DNA of 40,843 nucleotides from an uncultured bacterium. GTDB taxonomy: Bacteria > Bacteroidota > Bacteroidia > Chitinophagales > CAIODY01. The notes beneath the pieces are model-generated. The model searched no databases and was not told the origin of the DNA. It worked only from the letters and a program-made list of their open reading frames with translations. The stretch lies in the NCBI GenBank assembly GCA_903857255.1, contig CAIODY010000113.1, positions 1 through 40,843 of the forward strand. Direction: 5' to 3'. Shown piece after piece: positions 8,402 through 16,409 of the stretch. The translations under genes and the position numbers were made by a program. The stretch's first letter is position 1. Every line of letters begins with the position of its first letter.

Positions 8402-9058
8402 TCAGTTGTTGCCAATTTTTTTTAACTCAATATTTCTTATCAATTTATTTTTATTGCCGTTCAAAGCGATGTACAGCATGGCTTTTGCTAATTGCGCTGA
8501 ACTGATAACAAAGTTTGGCATTAGCAATTCAAACAAAGGGAAAAATGGAATCATTAGTTTATTACTGAAAGCAGTTTTCGGATTTTTGTTGATGGGTTTT
8601 ATGCCAGCAGGACGGACGATAAACAATTTTTTCAATTGCATTTTGTTCAATTCATTTTCTGCTTTTCCTTTTACTCGAGCAAAAATAGTTTTACTTTGTT
8701 CAGTATTATCAGCTCCTTCGCCACTTAAAAAAATAAATGTACAATCCGGATTAAATTGCTGAACTGCTTTAGCAGCAGCGATTGTATAATCATAAGTGAT
8801 GATTTCGTATTGCTCTTTGCTCACTTGTGTTTGTGAAATTCCTAAACACCAAAGTACAGCATCAGCAGTTTTTATTTCTTGTTGCAATGCATCATAATTC
8901 AAAAAATCTTGGTGCTGAATTACTTTTAATTTTGGATGTTGCAAATTGAGTGGACTGCGAACAATGGCCGTAATAGCTGTTATTGCAGGATTTTTAATGG
9001 CTTCTCTCACTACTTCGGCACCAACTAAACCAGTTGCGCCTATTACAATAATTTTCAT
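8402..9058 (-). CDS. NAD(P)-binding Rossmann-fold oxidoreductase (atypical SDR, HTATIP2-like)
   Basis: 218 aa. It begins with the nucleotide-binding motif GATGLVG (residues 7-13) and follows the atypical short-chain dehydrogenase pattern: an ADAVLWCLG strand, FIFLSGEGAD, then a helix with ARVKGKAEN where the usual catalytic YxxxK would be; Phe precedes ARVK rather than Tyr. The loss of Tyr suggests a binding or non-classical role. The substrate cannot be deduced. It is monocistronic between the convergent methyltransferase gene and the amidase gene, which lies 21 bases upstream on the same strand. Confidence 0.75.
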   Translation of the reverse strand: MKIIVIGATGLVGAEVVREAIKNPAITAITAIVRSPLNLQHPKLKVIQHQDFLNYDALQQEIKTADAVLWCLGISQTQVSKEQYEIITYDYTIAAAKAVQQFNPDCTFIFLSGEGADNTEQSKTIFARVKGKAENELNKMQLKKLFIVRPAGIKPINKNPKTAFSNKLMIPFFPLFELLMPNFVISSAQLAKAMLYIALNGNKNKLIRNIELKKIGNN

Positions 9059-9079
9059 GAAAGCAAAAGTGAGGAAAAA

Positions 9080-10177
9080 TTATTCGGTTATTAAATTTTT
9101 CTTTCCGTCTTTAAAATAAAAAAGCAATGCATCTTTAAAGCCAGCTTTCTTTAATTTATTTTCAGCTTCCATAGCTTCTTCTTTAGTAAAATATTTTGAA
9201 GAAAAATAAATGTACTTGCCTTTGTCATCTTGTGCAATGGTAAATCCTTTGGCTTGTTGCAACCTATCATCACCTATGCCCAATGGCTCGAATGCTGAAT
9301 AAAATTGCACTTTATAAAATTCTGTTGGCGATGCAGTCGCAGGTTTTATGGTGTCATTTTTTATTGTGCCATCTTGTTTTTTTGCTGGTGATTTTACTGA
9401 TTCTACTTCTGTTTTATAATCACTGAAACCATTAAAGATAGATTGTGCAATGGTTTGCGAACCTTCTTCGCTATTCAAATAACGTTCTTCGTTTGGGTTA
9501 GTAATGAAGCCTGTTTCCACCAATATGCTCGGCATTTTGGTGTAAACCAATACGACAAAACCAGCTTGTTTTACGCCTCTGTCAAATCTGCCATTTGAAC
9601 CTAAATAACCTTGAATTTTCCCAGCTAAATCAACGCTTTGGTCAATATTAGCATTTTGCACCATCGACAACATAATGTAACTGGCTGGGTCGTTTGGGTC
9701 GAAACCTTGGTACTTTGTTTTGTAATCATCTTCTAACAAGATTACACTGTTTTCTCTTTTTGCCACATTCAAATTATCATCGCTGCGATATAATCCCATG
9801 GTGTAAGTTTCGCAACCATAAGCTGAATGATTTTTGCCTGCCGAATTACAATGCACACAAATAAATAAATCAGCATTGCATTTATTTGCCATCACGGCTC
9901 GCTCATATAAATCAACAAACTGGTCGGTGGTTCGGGCATACACCACTTTTACATCAGGATAATTTTTGGTAATCAAATCACCCAATTTTAAGGAGATTTT
10001 TAAAGCCACATCAGCTTCATGCGAATACGCACCTAATGAACCAGGGTCGCTTCCGCCATGACCTGGGTCGATAAAAACTGTACGCATTTTAAACTTTGCC
10101 GCAGGTTTTGATTGTGCCATCAAATGCTGTTGCAACGAAAAAATAAATGCCAATAATAAAACTATTTTGAAACTCAT
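9080..10177 (-). CDS. secreted N-acetylmuramoyl-L-alanine amidase (Amidase_3) with SPOR-like C-terminus
   Basis: 365 aa peptidoglycan hydrolase that cuts the bond between N-acetylmuramic acid and L-alanine. The zinc ligands are visible: His40 (DPGHGG), Glu54 (SHEAD), His109 (CVHCN), with the catalytic Glu221 in ETGF. An N-terminal signal peptide (KIVLLLAFIFSL then AQ) supports export, and this is why I start at ATG 10177; ATG 10201 would add eight residues and is possible. A charged Lys/Thr/Pro linker (about 255-290) leads to a SPOR-like domain (YKVQFYSA ... KEEAMEAENKLKKAGF), which in this family binds denuded glycan at division sites. It is divergently arranged with the LptD-like gene. Confidence 0.87.
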   Translation of the reverse strand: MSFKIVLLLAFIFSLQQHLMAQSKPAAKFKMRTVFIDPGHGGSDPGSLGAYSHEADVALKISLKLGDLITKNYPDVKVVYARTTDQFVDLYERAVMANKCNADLFICVHCNSAGKNHSAYGCETYTMGLYRSDDNLNVAKRENSVILLEDDYKTKYQGFDPNDPASYIMLSMVQNANIDQSVDLAGKIQGYLGSNGRFDRGVKQAGFVVLVYTKMPSILVETGFITNPNEERYLNSEEGSQTIAQSIFNGFSDYKTEVESVKSPAKKQDGTIKNDTIKPATASPTEFYKVQFYSAFEPLGIGDDRLQQAKGFTIAQDDKGKYIYFSSKYFTKEEAMEAENKLKKAGFKDALLFYFKDGKKNLITE

Positions 10178-10379
10178 GCTCAATAAACTATTCAAATACA
10201 TTGCCAATAATTGCTAAATAAAATCTAAAAATATTTTCGTTTGAAAATGATTGTGCAACTTTGTTTTTTTATTCAACTAAACCATTTGCAGCCGTTTTAT
10301 TCAAACAGCACAAAATTAATTTGATTCAACTGTTCTGATACGATTTACAACCATATTAACTATTTTAGTTTCCACACTT

Positions 10380-12974
10380 TTGTTGTTTACTGTCCCAATA
10401 GCTTTGGCGCAGCAAACAAAAACCGTTGATTCTATTCTTGCTGCAAAAAAATCTTATCGCTTAATTGATTCTTTTTTTTCAAAAACAGATACGCTGAAAA
10501 AAGATTCAGTAACGATAGTAAAAAACAATGCAGATGAATTTCCTATTTCGAAAGATGCGCCTGATTCTTCTATTCATTACACAGCAAAAGACTCTTTAAT
10601 TTTTGATACCAAAACTAATACTGTCAGGTTATTAGGCGATGCCACTATTGATTATAAAGATTTAAATTTAAAAGCCTACCAAATTGATGTAGATTGGACG
10701 AATCATTTGATGAAAGCCAACGGAAAAACCGATTCGGTAAAGCATAAAACCTTTGGTAATCCTGTGTTTAAGGAAAGTGATAAAACTTACGAATCGAAAC
10801 GAATGGTGTATAATTATGAAACGCAAAAAGGAAAAATCTTCGATTTAGTAACCGCCGAAAGTGAAGGATTTATTCATAGTGATGTGATAAAAAAATCAGC
10901 CGAAAAAGAATATTTGGGTTATCAATCTTTATTCACCACTTGCAATGATGAGCATCCGCATTTTGGTTTTAGAGCAAAGCGAATAAAAGTAATTCCGGAT
11001 AAATTAATCATCACCGGACCAGCACAATTAATTATTGAAAACATCCCAACGCCTTTGTTTGTGCCCTTTGCCATCTTCCCCATTAAAAAAGGACAAGCCA
11101 GTGGTTTGTTGATTCCGCAATTTGCCAACGATTATACCAAAGGAATTGGATTGCAAAATGGCGGTTACTATTTCGGCTTAGGAAAACATCACGACTTATC
11201 ATTGACAGGAGATTTTTATTCGCATGGCAGCTATGCCACACGAGCAACAACGAGTTACAATTACAAATACAGATTCACTGGCAGTTTGTTTGTGGCCTAT
11301 ACCAGCACTCGAATTGGCGACCCACAAGAACCAAGTTTTAAAGTATCAAAAGATTTTCACATCACTTGGCGACATCAAAAAGACCCACGGTCAGACCCTT
11401 ACAATTTGTTTTCAGCCAGTGTAGATGCAGGCACCAGCCGATACACACACAATAACGAGTACGATGCTAATGCGTTTACAACGAACACTTATTCATCGTC
11501 AATCAGCTACCAGCGCATATTTCCGAACTTGCCCATTAATTTAACGATTAATGCTAATCACAATCAAAACAATAACACCCACGATATTAGTTTTAATGTG
11601 CCTACTATTAATTTCAATGTCAATCGCATCACTCCATTTGCTCGAAAAAATGCAACAGGCGATAAAAAATGGTATGAAAATATTGGGTTCACTTATTCGA
11701 TGAATGCCTTGAATCAGTTGCAAACAAAGGATACTTTGCTGGGGCAAGTGAAATTGAAAGATTTTAAAAACGGTGTAAGTCATACCATTCCAATTTCTAC
11801 CAACTTCAAAATCTTTAAATATTTTACACTTTCGCCTTCGGCAACTTACAATGAAAGATGGTTTGCTTACACCTCATCACAAGATTTTACTGATTCAATT
11901 TTAACCCACAATAAAGTTTCGGGTTTTAAAACTGAAAGAGATTTTTTAACGAGTGTGGCATTAACCACCAAAATATTTGGAATGAAACAATTCAAGCATG
12001 GCAAAATAAAAGCGATTCGCCATGTCATCACACCATCCATCAGCGGACAATGGCATCCTGATTATGGTTCATCATTTTGGGGTTATTATAAAACCTCACC
12101 AGCCGATAATAAAACACCTTATTCTATTTTTGAACAAAGCATCGTTGGCGGACCACCATCGCCCGGAAAGTATGGTGGAATAGGCATTTCAGTAACCAAT
12201 GATTTGGAAATGAAAGTGTATGACAAAAAAGATACGGTGAATAATCACACTCGAAAAATTACCATTTTACGAAGTTTAGCCTTCAGCACTTTTTACAATT
12301 TCGCTGCTGATTCTTTGAACTTATCACCCATTAATATCAGCACAACTACTTCATTGTACAAACAAAAAATCAATGCGAATTTTAGCATGACCGTTGACCC
12401 TTACGAAAAAAATTCTTTAGGCACTGACATCAATCGCTTTGCTTATGAAGATGGAAAATTGGGAAGAATCACTCGTGCCAATGTTTCTATCGGCAGCAAT
12501 TTTGCTACTGCACAAACTTTGACAAATTTTGCAAAACCACAAAAAGGAAGTACAATTCCAAACGCTACAACTGGCGCCAATCAAAGCAATGCCAGTTTGC
12601 AAAATCCGAATAATGCTTTAATCAATTTTAATAAATGGCATATTCCGCTGACGTTTAACGCTAATTATATGTTGAGTGTAACACCAACCACAATCAATTA
12701 TCACGATACAGTTATTTATACGCAATCAGCAAATTGGCAAATGGCATTTGGGCTCACACCAAAATGGAATGTAACTTTTAATAGTGGTTACGATTTCAGA
12801 ACCAAAACTTTAAGCTATACCGACATTGTAGTTTTGAGAGATTTGCATTGTTGGCAAATGCGGATACAAATTGCACCAGGAAGATTTTATGCTATACAAA
12901 TCAATGCCAAAGCCAACATTTTGAATGATATGGAATTGAAGAAAAGGAAAACTTATAGTTCGTATTATTTCTGA
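10380..12974 (+). CDS. lptD: LptD-like outer-membrane LPS-assembly protein
   Basis: At least 864 aa. The N-terminal OstA-like domain (about 60-170; DSLIFDTKTNTVRLLGDATIDYKD) is followed by a large beta-barrel rich in alternating aromatic residues and ending in Phe, as outer-membrane barrels do. Conserved LptD features include the CNDEHPHFGF segment and VPFAIFPIKKGQASGLLIP. LptD inserts LPS into the outer leaflet. The TTG at 10380 falls inside the signal peptide: the frame is open back to a TAA at about 10314, and reading from ATA at about 10338 gives a better signal (IRF then a long hydrophobic run ending IALAQ). No ATG exists there, so the true start is probably a rare codon upstream of 10380. 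Confidence 0.85.
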   Translation: MLFTVPIALAQQTKTVDSILAAKKSYRLIDSFFSKTDTLKKDSVTIVKNNADEFPISKDAPDSSIHYTAKDSLIFDTKTNTVRLLGDATIDYKDLNLKAYQIDVDWTNHLMKANGKTDSVKHKTFGNPVFKESDKTYESKRMVYNYETQKGKIFDLVTAESEGFIHSDVIKKSAEKEYLGYQSLFTTCNDEHPHFGFRAKRIKVIPDKLIITGPAQLIIENIPTPLFVPFAIFPIKKGQASGLLIPQFANDYTKGIGLQNGGYYFGLGKHHDLSLTGDFYSHGSYATRATTSYNYKYRFTGSLFVAYTSTRIGDPQEPSFKVSKDFHITWRHQKDPRSDPYNLFSASVDAGTSRYTHNNEYDANAFTTNTYSSSISYQRIFPNLPINLTINANHNQNNNTHDISFNVPTINFNVNRITPFARKNATGDKKWYENIGFTYSMNALNQLQTKDTLLGQVKLKDFKNGVSHTIPISTNFKIFKYFTLSPSATYNERWFAYTSSQDFTDSILTHNKVSGFKTERDFLTSVALTTKIFGMKQFKHGKIKAIRHVITPSISGQWHPDYGSSFWGYYKTSPADNKTPYSIFEQSIVGGPPSPGKYGGIGISVTNDLEMKVYDKKDTVNNHTRKITILRSLAFSTFYNFAADSLNLSPINISTTTSLYKQKINANFSMTVDPYEKNSLGTDINRFAYEDGKLGRITRANVSIGSNFATAQTLTNFAKPQKGSTIPNATTGANQSNASLQNPNNALINFNKWHIPLTFNANYMLSVTPTTINYHDTVIYTQSANWQMAFGLTPKWNVTFNSGYDFRTKTLSYTDIVVLRDLHCWQMRIQIAPGRFYAIQINAKANILNDMELKKRKTYSSYYF

Positions 12975-13099
12975 TGAATGTGTCGTCAATAGCATTGCCG
13001 ATGTTTCTCCTCCGATAATTGCGATGGTTTGTTTTGACGTGCTGAAGTTCAAATTTGATGCTGCAAATTACATAAAACCAATTCATGCTGTTGAAGATT

Positions 13100-13543
13100 T
13101 TATTGCACCGATTCAATGATGTAAACTTGTTCGTTCAGTTGAATTTGTTCACCAACCTTTAACCCCAATAAATTTTTACCCAATGGCGAAAGTGCTGATA
13201 ATGCAATGATTTGAATGTCTTCAACAAGAGCCTTGCCTAAAGCAACACTTACATAAAAATATCCTCTGTTGGTTTTTACTAAACTCCCATTCGTGATTTT
13301 TTTAGTGATGATTTTTGAATCCAACTTCTGCAAAAAAGTGAGTTGTGCTAATGCTTCTTCTAATTGCTTACGAATGTTGGCTTGCTCAATTTGCACCATT
13401 GCCAAAGCAGTTTCATGCTTATCGCCGGAGGTGCTTTTAGTTTCGTTAGCCCCACTTTCTTTTAAATCATTCAAACGATTTTGCAGCAACTGAACTTTGC
13501 CATTTGCTATTTGAAGAAAGTGAGAATGGATTTTTTGTTTCAA
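13100..13543 (-). CDS. GreA/GreB-like transcription elongation factor family protein
   Basis: 147 aa. The N-terminal half is a coiled coil with ANETKSTSGDKHETA, similar to the conserved turn of a Bacteroidota Gre-like family. The C-terminal domain carries SALSPLGKNLLGLKVGEQI, the FKBP-like Gre domain signature. Gre factors stimulate RNA cleavage by backtracked RNA polymerase; members of this diverged group may instead bind RNA polymerase in other ways. The start is TTG at 13543: no ATG is available and upstream frame reading gives a hydrophobic stretch that is not expected. It begins eight bases after the stop of the CoiA-like gene, so it is probably the last gene of the kmo operon. Confidence 0.78.
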   Translation of the reverse strand: MKQKIHSHFLQIANGKVQLLQNRLNDLKESGANETKSTSGDKHETALAMVQIEQANIRKQLEEALAQLTFLQKLDSKIITKKITNGSLVKTNRGYFYVSVALGKALVEDIQIIALSALSPLGKNLLGLKVGEQIQLNEQVYIIESVQ

Positions 13544-13551
13544 GGGATAGA

Positions 13552-14511
13552 TTATGAAGTTTGCTTTTGAAGTAGACTAGCAATGTTCTTTTTCTCCAGT
13601 CTAAAAGTGTGAAGGTTGCAAAGTAAATATTTTCTTTCTTCCCATAAGCCATGAAAATGATTACATGAACTACAATCTAAATCAATGTTAGCATAATATT
13701 TATCCTTGTATTTTCTTTTGTTTAGTTTACAATTATGAACCTCAAAAACAGGATAGTGATTGTCTGTAATTCTTTTCACAATTTCTTTATAGTTTTGTTT
13801 GTACCAAATTTTTCTATCGAAATCAACTTTGATGGTAAGTTGTTTTTGAGCTTCTTCAAAAGATTTTTTATTGTATAGCCACTTTTTGTTTTCGGTTTCT
13901 TCTACAAGAATTCTTTTCAATTCTTCAAAATTAAAATCATTTTGAACTGAACTCAAATCTATCTCAATGGCAGAAATATCAGAATCAATAATATCCTTTA
14001 TTTTCTTTCTTCCTACAAAATGTGTAACTGCAATTTCAACGATTAGCCTCTTTTCTTTTCCTGTATTTTTATCAAGAGAAAATACAACAACATCAGGGAT
14101 ATATTTGTGTAATCGTTTTTCTAAAATAACCCGGTCAATATTTATTTTCTTACATGGTGAAATTTCTCTAAAAAAACCATGGGAAATAAATTGCCCATCA
14201 ATCAATTCAATTCCTGTGGGAATAAATATTTTTACTTCAGGAATTGTTATTTCTTTCGTTAACTCAAATACTTTTTTTGCAGCTAAATGAATTGCTGTCT
14301 GAAAACCGTATTTGCATTCTTTATTCTCAAAATGATGGAATGTCTTTAATCTATTGCTACTGCCTCCATTATGTGCAACTAATTCCTTCTTACAAGCAGG
14401 ACAAATACAATCACATTTTTTGCCATTAACGGCATCTAAAATATGAATTAACTCACCATCTTTTAATCCATGAAACAGATGACGATTGTGATTTGTCTGC
14501 TCATTTATCAT
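13552..14511 (-). CDS. CoiA-like nuclease protein with zinc-finger-like ends
   Basis: 319 aa. The N-terminus has a Cys-rich element (CDCICPACKKELVAH ... FHHFENKEC) of the type seen in competence protein CoiA and its relatives. It is followed by a PD-(D/E)XK-like core: IPDVVVF, then after a short loop IVEIAVTH with the Glu-x-Ala variant. A C-terminal CSSC plus a further CNLH may form a second metal site. CoiA is needed for DNA uptake in some firmicutes; here a general DNA-processing or defence role is possible. The start at ATG 14511 is used although TTG 14517 is in frame. It follows kmo by 16 bases and precedes the Gre-like gene. Confidence 0.65.
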   Translation of the reverse strand: MINEQTNHNRHLFHGLKDGELIHILDAVNGKKCDCICPACKKELVAHNGGSSNRLKTFHHFENKECKYGFQTAIHLAAKKVFELTKEITIPEVKIFIPTGIELIDGQFISHGFFREISPCKKINIDRVILEKRLHKYIPDVVVFSLDKNTGKEKRLIVEIAVTHFVGRKKIKDIIDSDISAIEIDLSSVQNDFNFEELKRILVEETENKKWLYNKKSFEEAQKQLTIKVDFDRKIWYKQNYKEIVKRITDNHYPVFEVHNCKLNKRKYKDKYYANIDLDCSSCNHFHGLWEERKYLLCNLHTFRLEKKNIASLLQKQTS

Positions 14512-14527
14512 GTTCAAAAATATAATT

Positions 14528-15871
14528 TTACCTCACCAATTCCCTCACCACACTTTGCACTTCATCTGAATTCCACTTCTCAAAAACATTTTCGATGTTG
14601 GCTAATTTATCTAAATGAACGCCATGTCTTTGTCCTTCATTATATGCAGTATGGTAGCTGATTTGCGGACTGAATGTTACTTGTGCATACATGCTTAAAA
14701 AGTTAGGATGCTCAGTTGCAATTCGGGCTTCAATTTTTTTGCGTAACAAAAATTTCGGGTCAGCAGTTTTGTCTCTCATCTCAATGAAATTATCCAAAGC
14801 CAACTGCGCCACCGCATCACCATTCGGTTTGCGAAGCGTTTGATATTCTTCAAACAATGCTTTCCAATTGTCGCCATGCTTTTCCATCATTTCATCAAAC
14901 ACCACACAGTCTTCAAACCCACAGTTCATGCCTTGTCCGAAGAACGGCACAATCGCATGTGCAGCATCGCCCACCAAACAAGCTTTGTCTTCAAAGCTCC
15001 AAGGAAAGCAGCGAACAGTTACTAAAGTGGATGTTGGATTGTTGAAAAAATCATGTTGCAAAGTGGGCATTAATTCAATGGCATCAGCAAAATAGTTGCG
15101 CATGAAATTCATTTGTGAAGCCTCATCCTTCAAGGTTTCAAAAGATTCTTCGCCTTTTAATTGCAAGAACAAAGTGCAAGTAAAACTGCCATCAATATTA
15201 GGCAATGCAATCATCATAAAACTTTTTCGTGGCCAGATGTGCAACGCATTTTTCTCCATTCTGAAACTACCATCAGCATTTGCAGGAATCACCAACTCTT
15301 TGTAAGCATGTTCCAGATAAGTTTGTGAGTAATTAAACATATCGGTTGAAGTCTGCAATGCCAATCGCACTGGGCTAAATGCGCCATCCGTTCCTAAAAC
15401 AATATCCGATTGAATGGTTGAATTTTCACCCGTTTTTTCATCATGAAATTTTGCTGTTGCTTTTCGCAAATCAACATCGGTGCAGCGTTGGTCGAATTTT
15501 ATTTTTACATTTTCAAATTTTTCAGCCAGACTCATCAATGCCATATTAATACCACCACGACTCACAGAATAAATCGCCTGATTTTCTTTTCCATAAGGTT
15601 GAAAAGTTTGTGTTCCGTCCTGATGATGAATTTGTCTGCCATACATCGGGATGGCAATTTGCATGATGTCATCGTCTATGCCAGCGGCTTTCAAGCCTCT
15701 GATGCCTCTGTCACTCAATGCTAAATTGATACTTCGTCCGGCAGAAATTTTTGTAGAACGCATATCTGGTCGGCGTTCGAACATGGTAACATTGTGACCA
15801 CGTTTTGCTAAATAAACAGACAACAGGCTACCAACAAGCCCTGAACCAACTATTGAGATATTTTTTTTCAT
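14528..15871 (-). CDS. kmo: kynurenine 3-monooxygenase
   Basis: 447 aa FAD-dependent hydroxylase converting L-kynurenine to 3-hydroxykynurenine with NADPH and O2. Visible features are the FAD motif GSGLVGS near the N-terminus, the family's ERRPDMR segment with NLALSDRG, and the second FAD motif GDAAHAIVPFFGQGMNCGFEDC. I chose ATG 15871 because MKKNISIVGSG is the typical beginning; an in-frame non-ATG extension to 15892 would run into the repeat. Kynureninase lies upstream on the same strand, separated only by the GxxExxY cassette. The edge of the cassette is 14 bases from this start, so its expression may depend on read-through from kynU or on the repeat. Confidence 0.94.
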   Translation of the reverse strand: MKKNISIVGSGLVGSLLSVYLAKRGHNVTMFERRPDMRSTKISAGRSINLALSDRGIRGLKAAGIDDDIMQIAIPMYGRQIHHQDGTQTFQPYGKENQAIYSVSRGGINMALMSLAEKFENVKIKFDQRCTDVDLRKATAKFHDEKTGENSTIQSDIVLGTDGAFSPVRLALQTSTDMFNYSQTYLEHAYKELVIPANADGSFRMEKNALHIWPRKSFMMIALPNIDGSFTCTLFLQLKGEESFETLKDEASQMNFMRNYFADAIELMPTLQHDFFNNPTSTLVTVRCFPWSFEDKACLVGDAAHAIVPFFGQGMNCGFEDCVVFDEMMEKHGDNWKALFEEYQTLRKPNGDAVAQLALDNFIEMRDKTADPKFLLRKKIEARIATEHPNFLSMYAQVTFSPQISYHTAYNEGQRHGVHLDKLANIENVFEKWNSDEVQSVVRELVR

Positions 15872-15885
15872 TTTTATTTTGTTTG

Positions 15886-15972
15886 ATAGCACAGAGATTG
15901 AAAAGATGAAAAAAGATTTTATAGGATTTAATCCGTTGTAATCTTTTTAATCATAAAAAATCCGTGTGCTAT
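15886..15972. repeat. cassette-edge repeat, kmo side, with inverted ends
   Basis: The stretch begins ATAGCACA (15886-15893) and ends TGTGCTAT (15965-15972), its exact reverse complement, with further imperfect pairing inside. Bases 15949-15972 match the repeat on the kynU side of the GxxExxY gene. Confidence 0.75.
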
Positions 15973-16364
15973 TTTTTATTTATTTTTTTGAATTCGTTGT
16001 CAAATATTTTTCTTTTGAATTGGGGTGTTTTTCCGAAATTCAATAATAATCCAACTTCTAATTCTGTTGCTTTTAAATAATTGATGAGTTGCAATTCATG
16101 CTCTTCAACTAATCCCTCTGCGGCTTTCAGCTCAATGATAACTAAATCATTTACTAAAATATCAGCAAAGTATTTTCCAATTTCAATATTGTCATACACC
16201 ACTTTTATTGGTGCTTGTTGCACAGGATTTAATCCCAATTTTTTCAATTCAATCATCATTGCATTCTCATAAACTTTTTCTAAAAATCCAAAACCTAATT
16301 TATTAAACACGTTGTAATACGCTTTAATTATTAAGTCAGTAATTTCAGAATGCTTTGTATTCAT
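15969..16364 (-). CDS. GxxExxY family protein (PD-(D/E)XK-like), cassette-borne
   Basis: 131 aa. The diagnostic GxxExxY motif is present as GFLEKVYENAM, followed by FADILVNDLVIIELKAAE, which fits a PD-(D/E)XK nuclease-like core (Asp then Glu-x-Lys), and a helix with LQLINYLKAT. The family is common in Bacteroidota; its function is unknown. The start is ATG 16364 (MNTKHSEITD); an in-frame TTG at 16373 would begin inside the repeat. The stop TAG is supplied by the flanking repeat, and the ATG lies only eight bases from the other copy. The tight fit suggests that gene and repeats form one unit inserted between kynU and kmo. Confidence 0.85.
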   Translation of the reverse strand: MNTKHSEITDLIIKAYYNVFNKLGFGFLEKVYENAMMIELKKLGLNPVQQAPIKVVYDNIEIGKYFADILVNDLVIIELKAAEGLVEEHELQLINYLKATELEVGLLLNFGKTPQFKRKIFDNEFKKINKK

Positions 16365-16371
16365 CTTAATC

Positions 16372-16405
16372 AATCATAAAAAATCTGTTCAAATCCGTGT
16401 GCTAT
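16372..16405. repeat. cassette-edge repeat, kynU side
   Basis: AATCATAAAAAAT is followed by ATCCGTGTGCTAT, with an extra CTGTTCAA-type insertion between them relative to the copy at 15949-15972. The two copies are in the same orientation on either side of the GxxExxY gene. This copy ends four bases before the kynU stop codon. Confidence 0.75.
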
Positions 16406-16409
16406 CTTC

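Noticed and set aside
12975-13099. Small gene between the LptD-like and Gre-like genes
   Set aside because: The minus-strand open frames here overlap the LptD-like gene and show no protein-like pattern.
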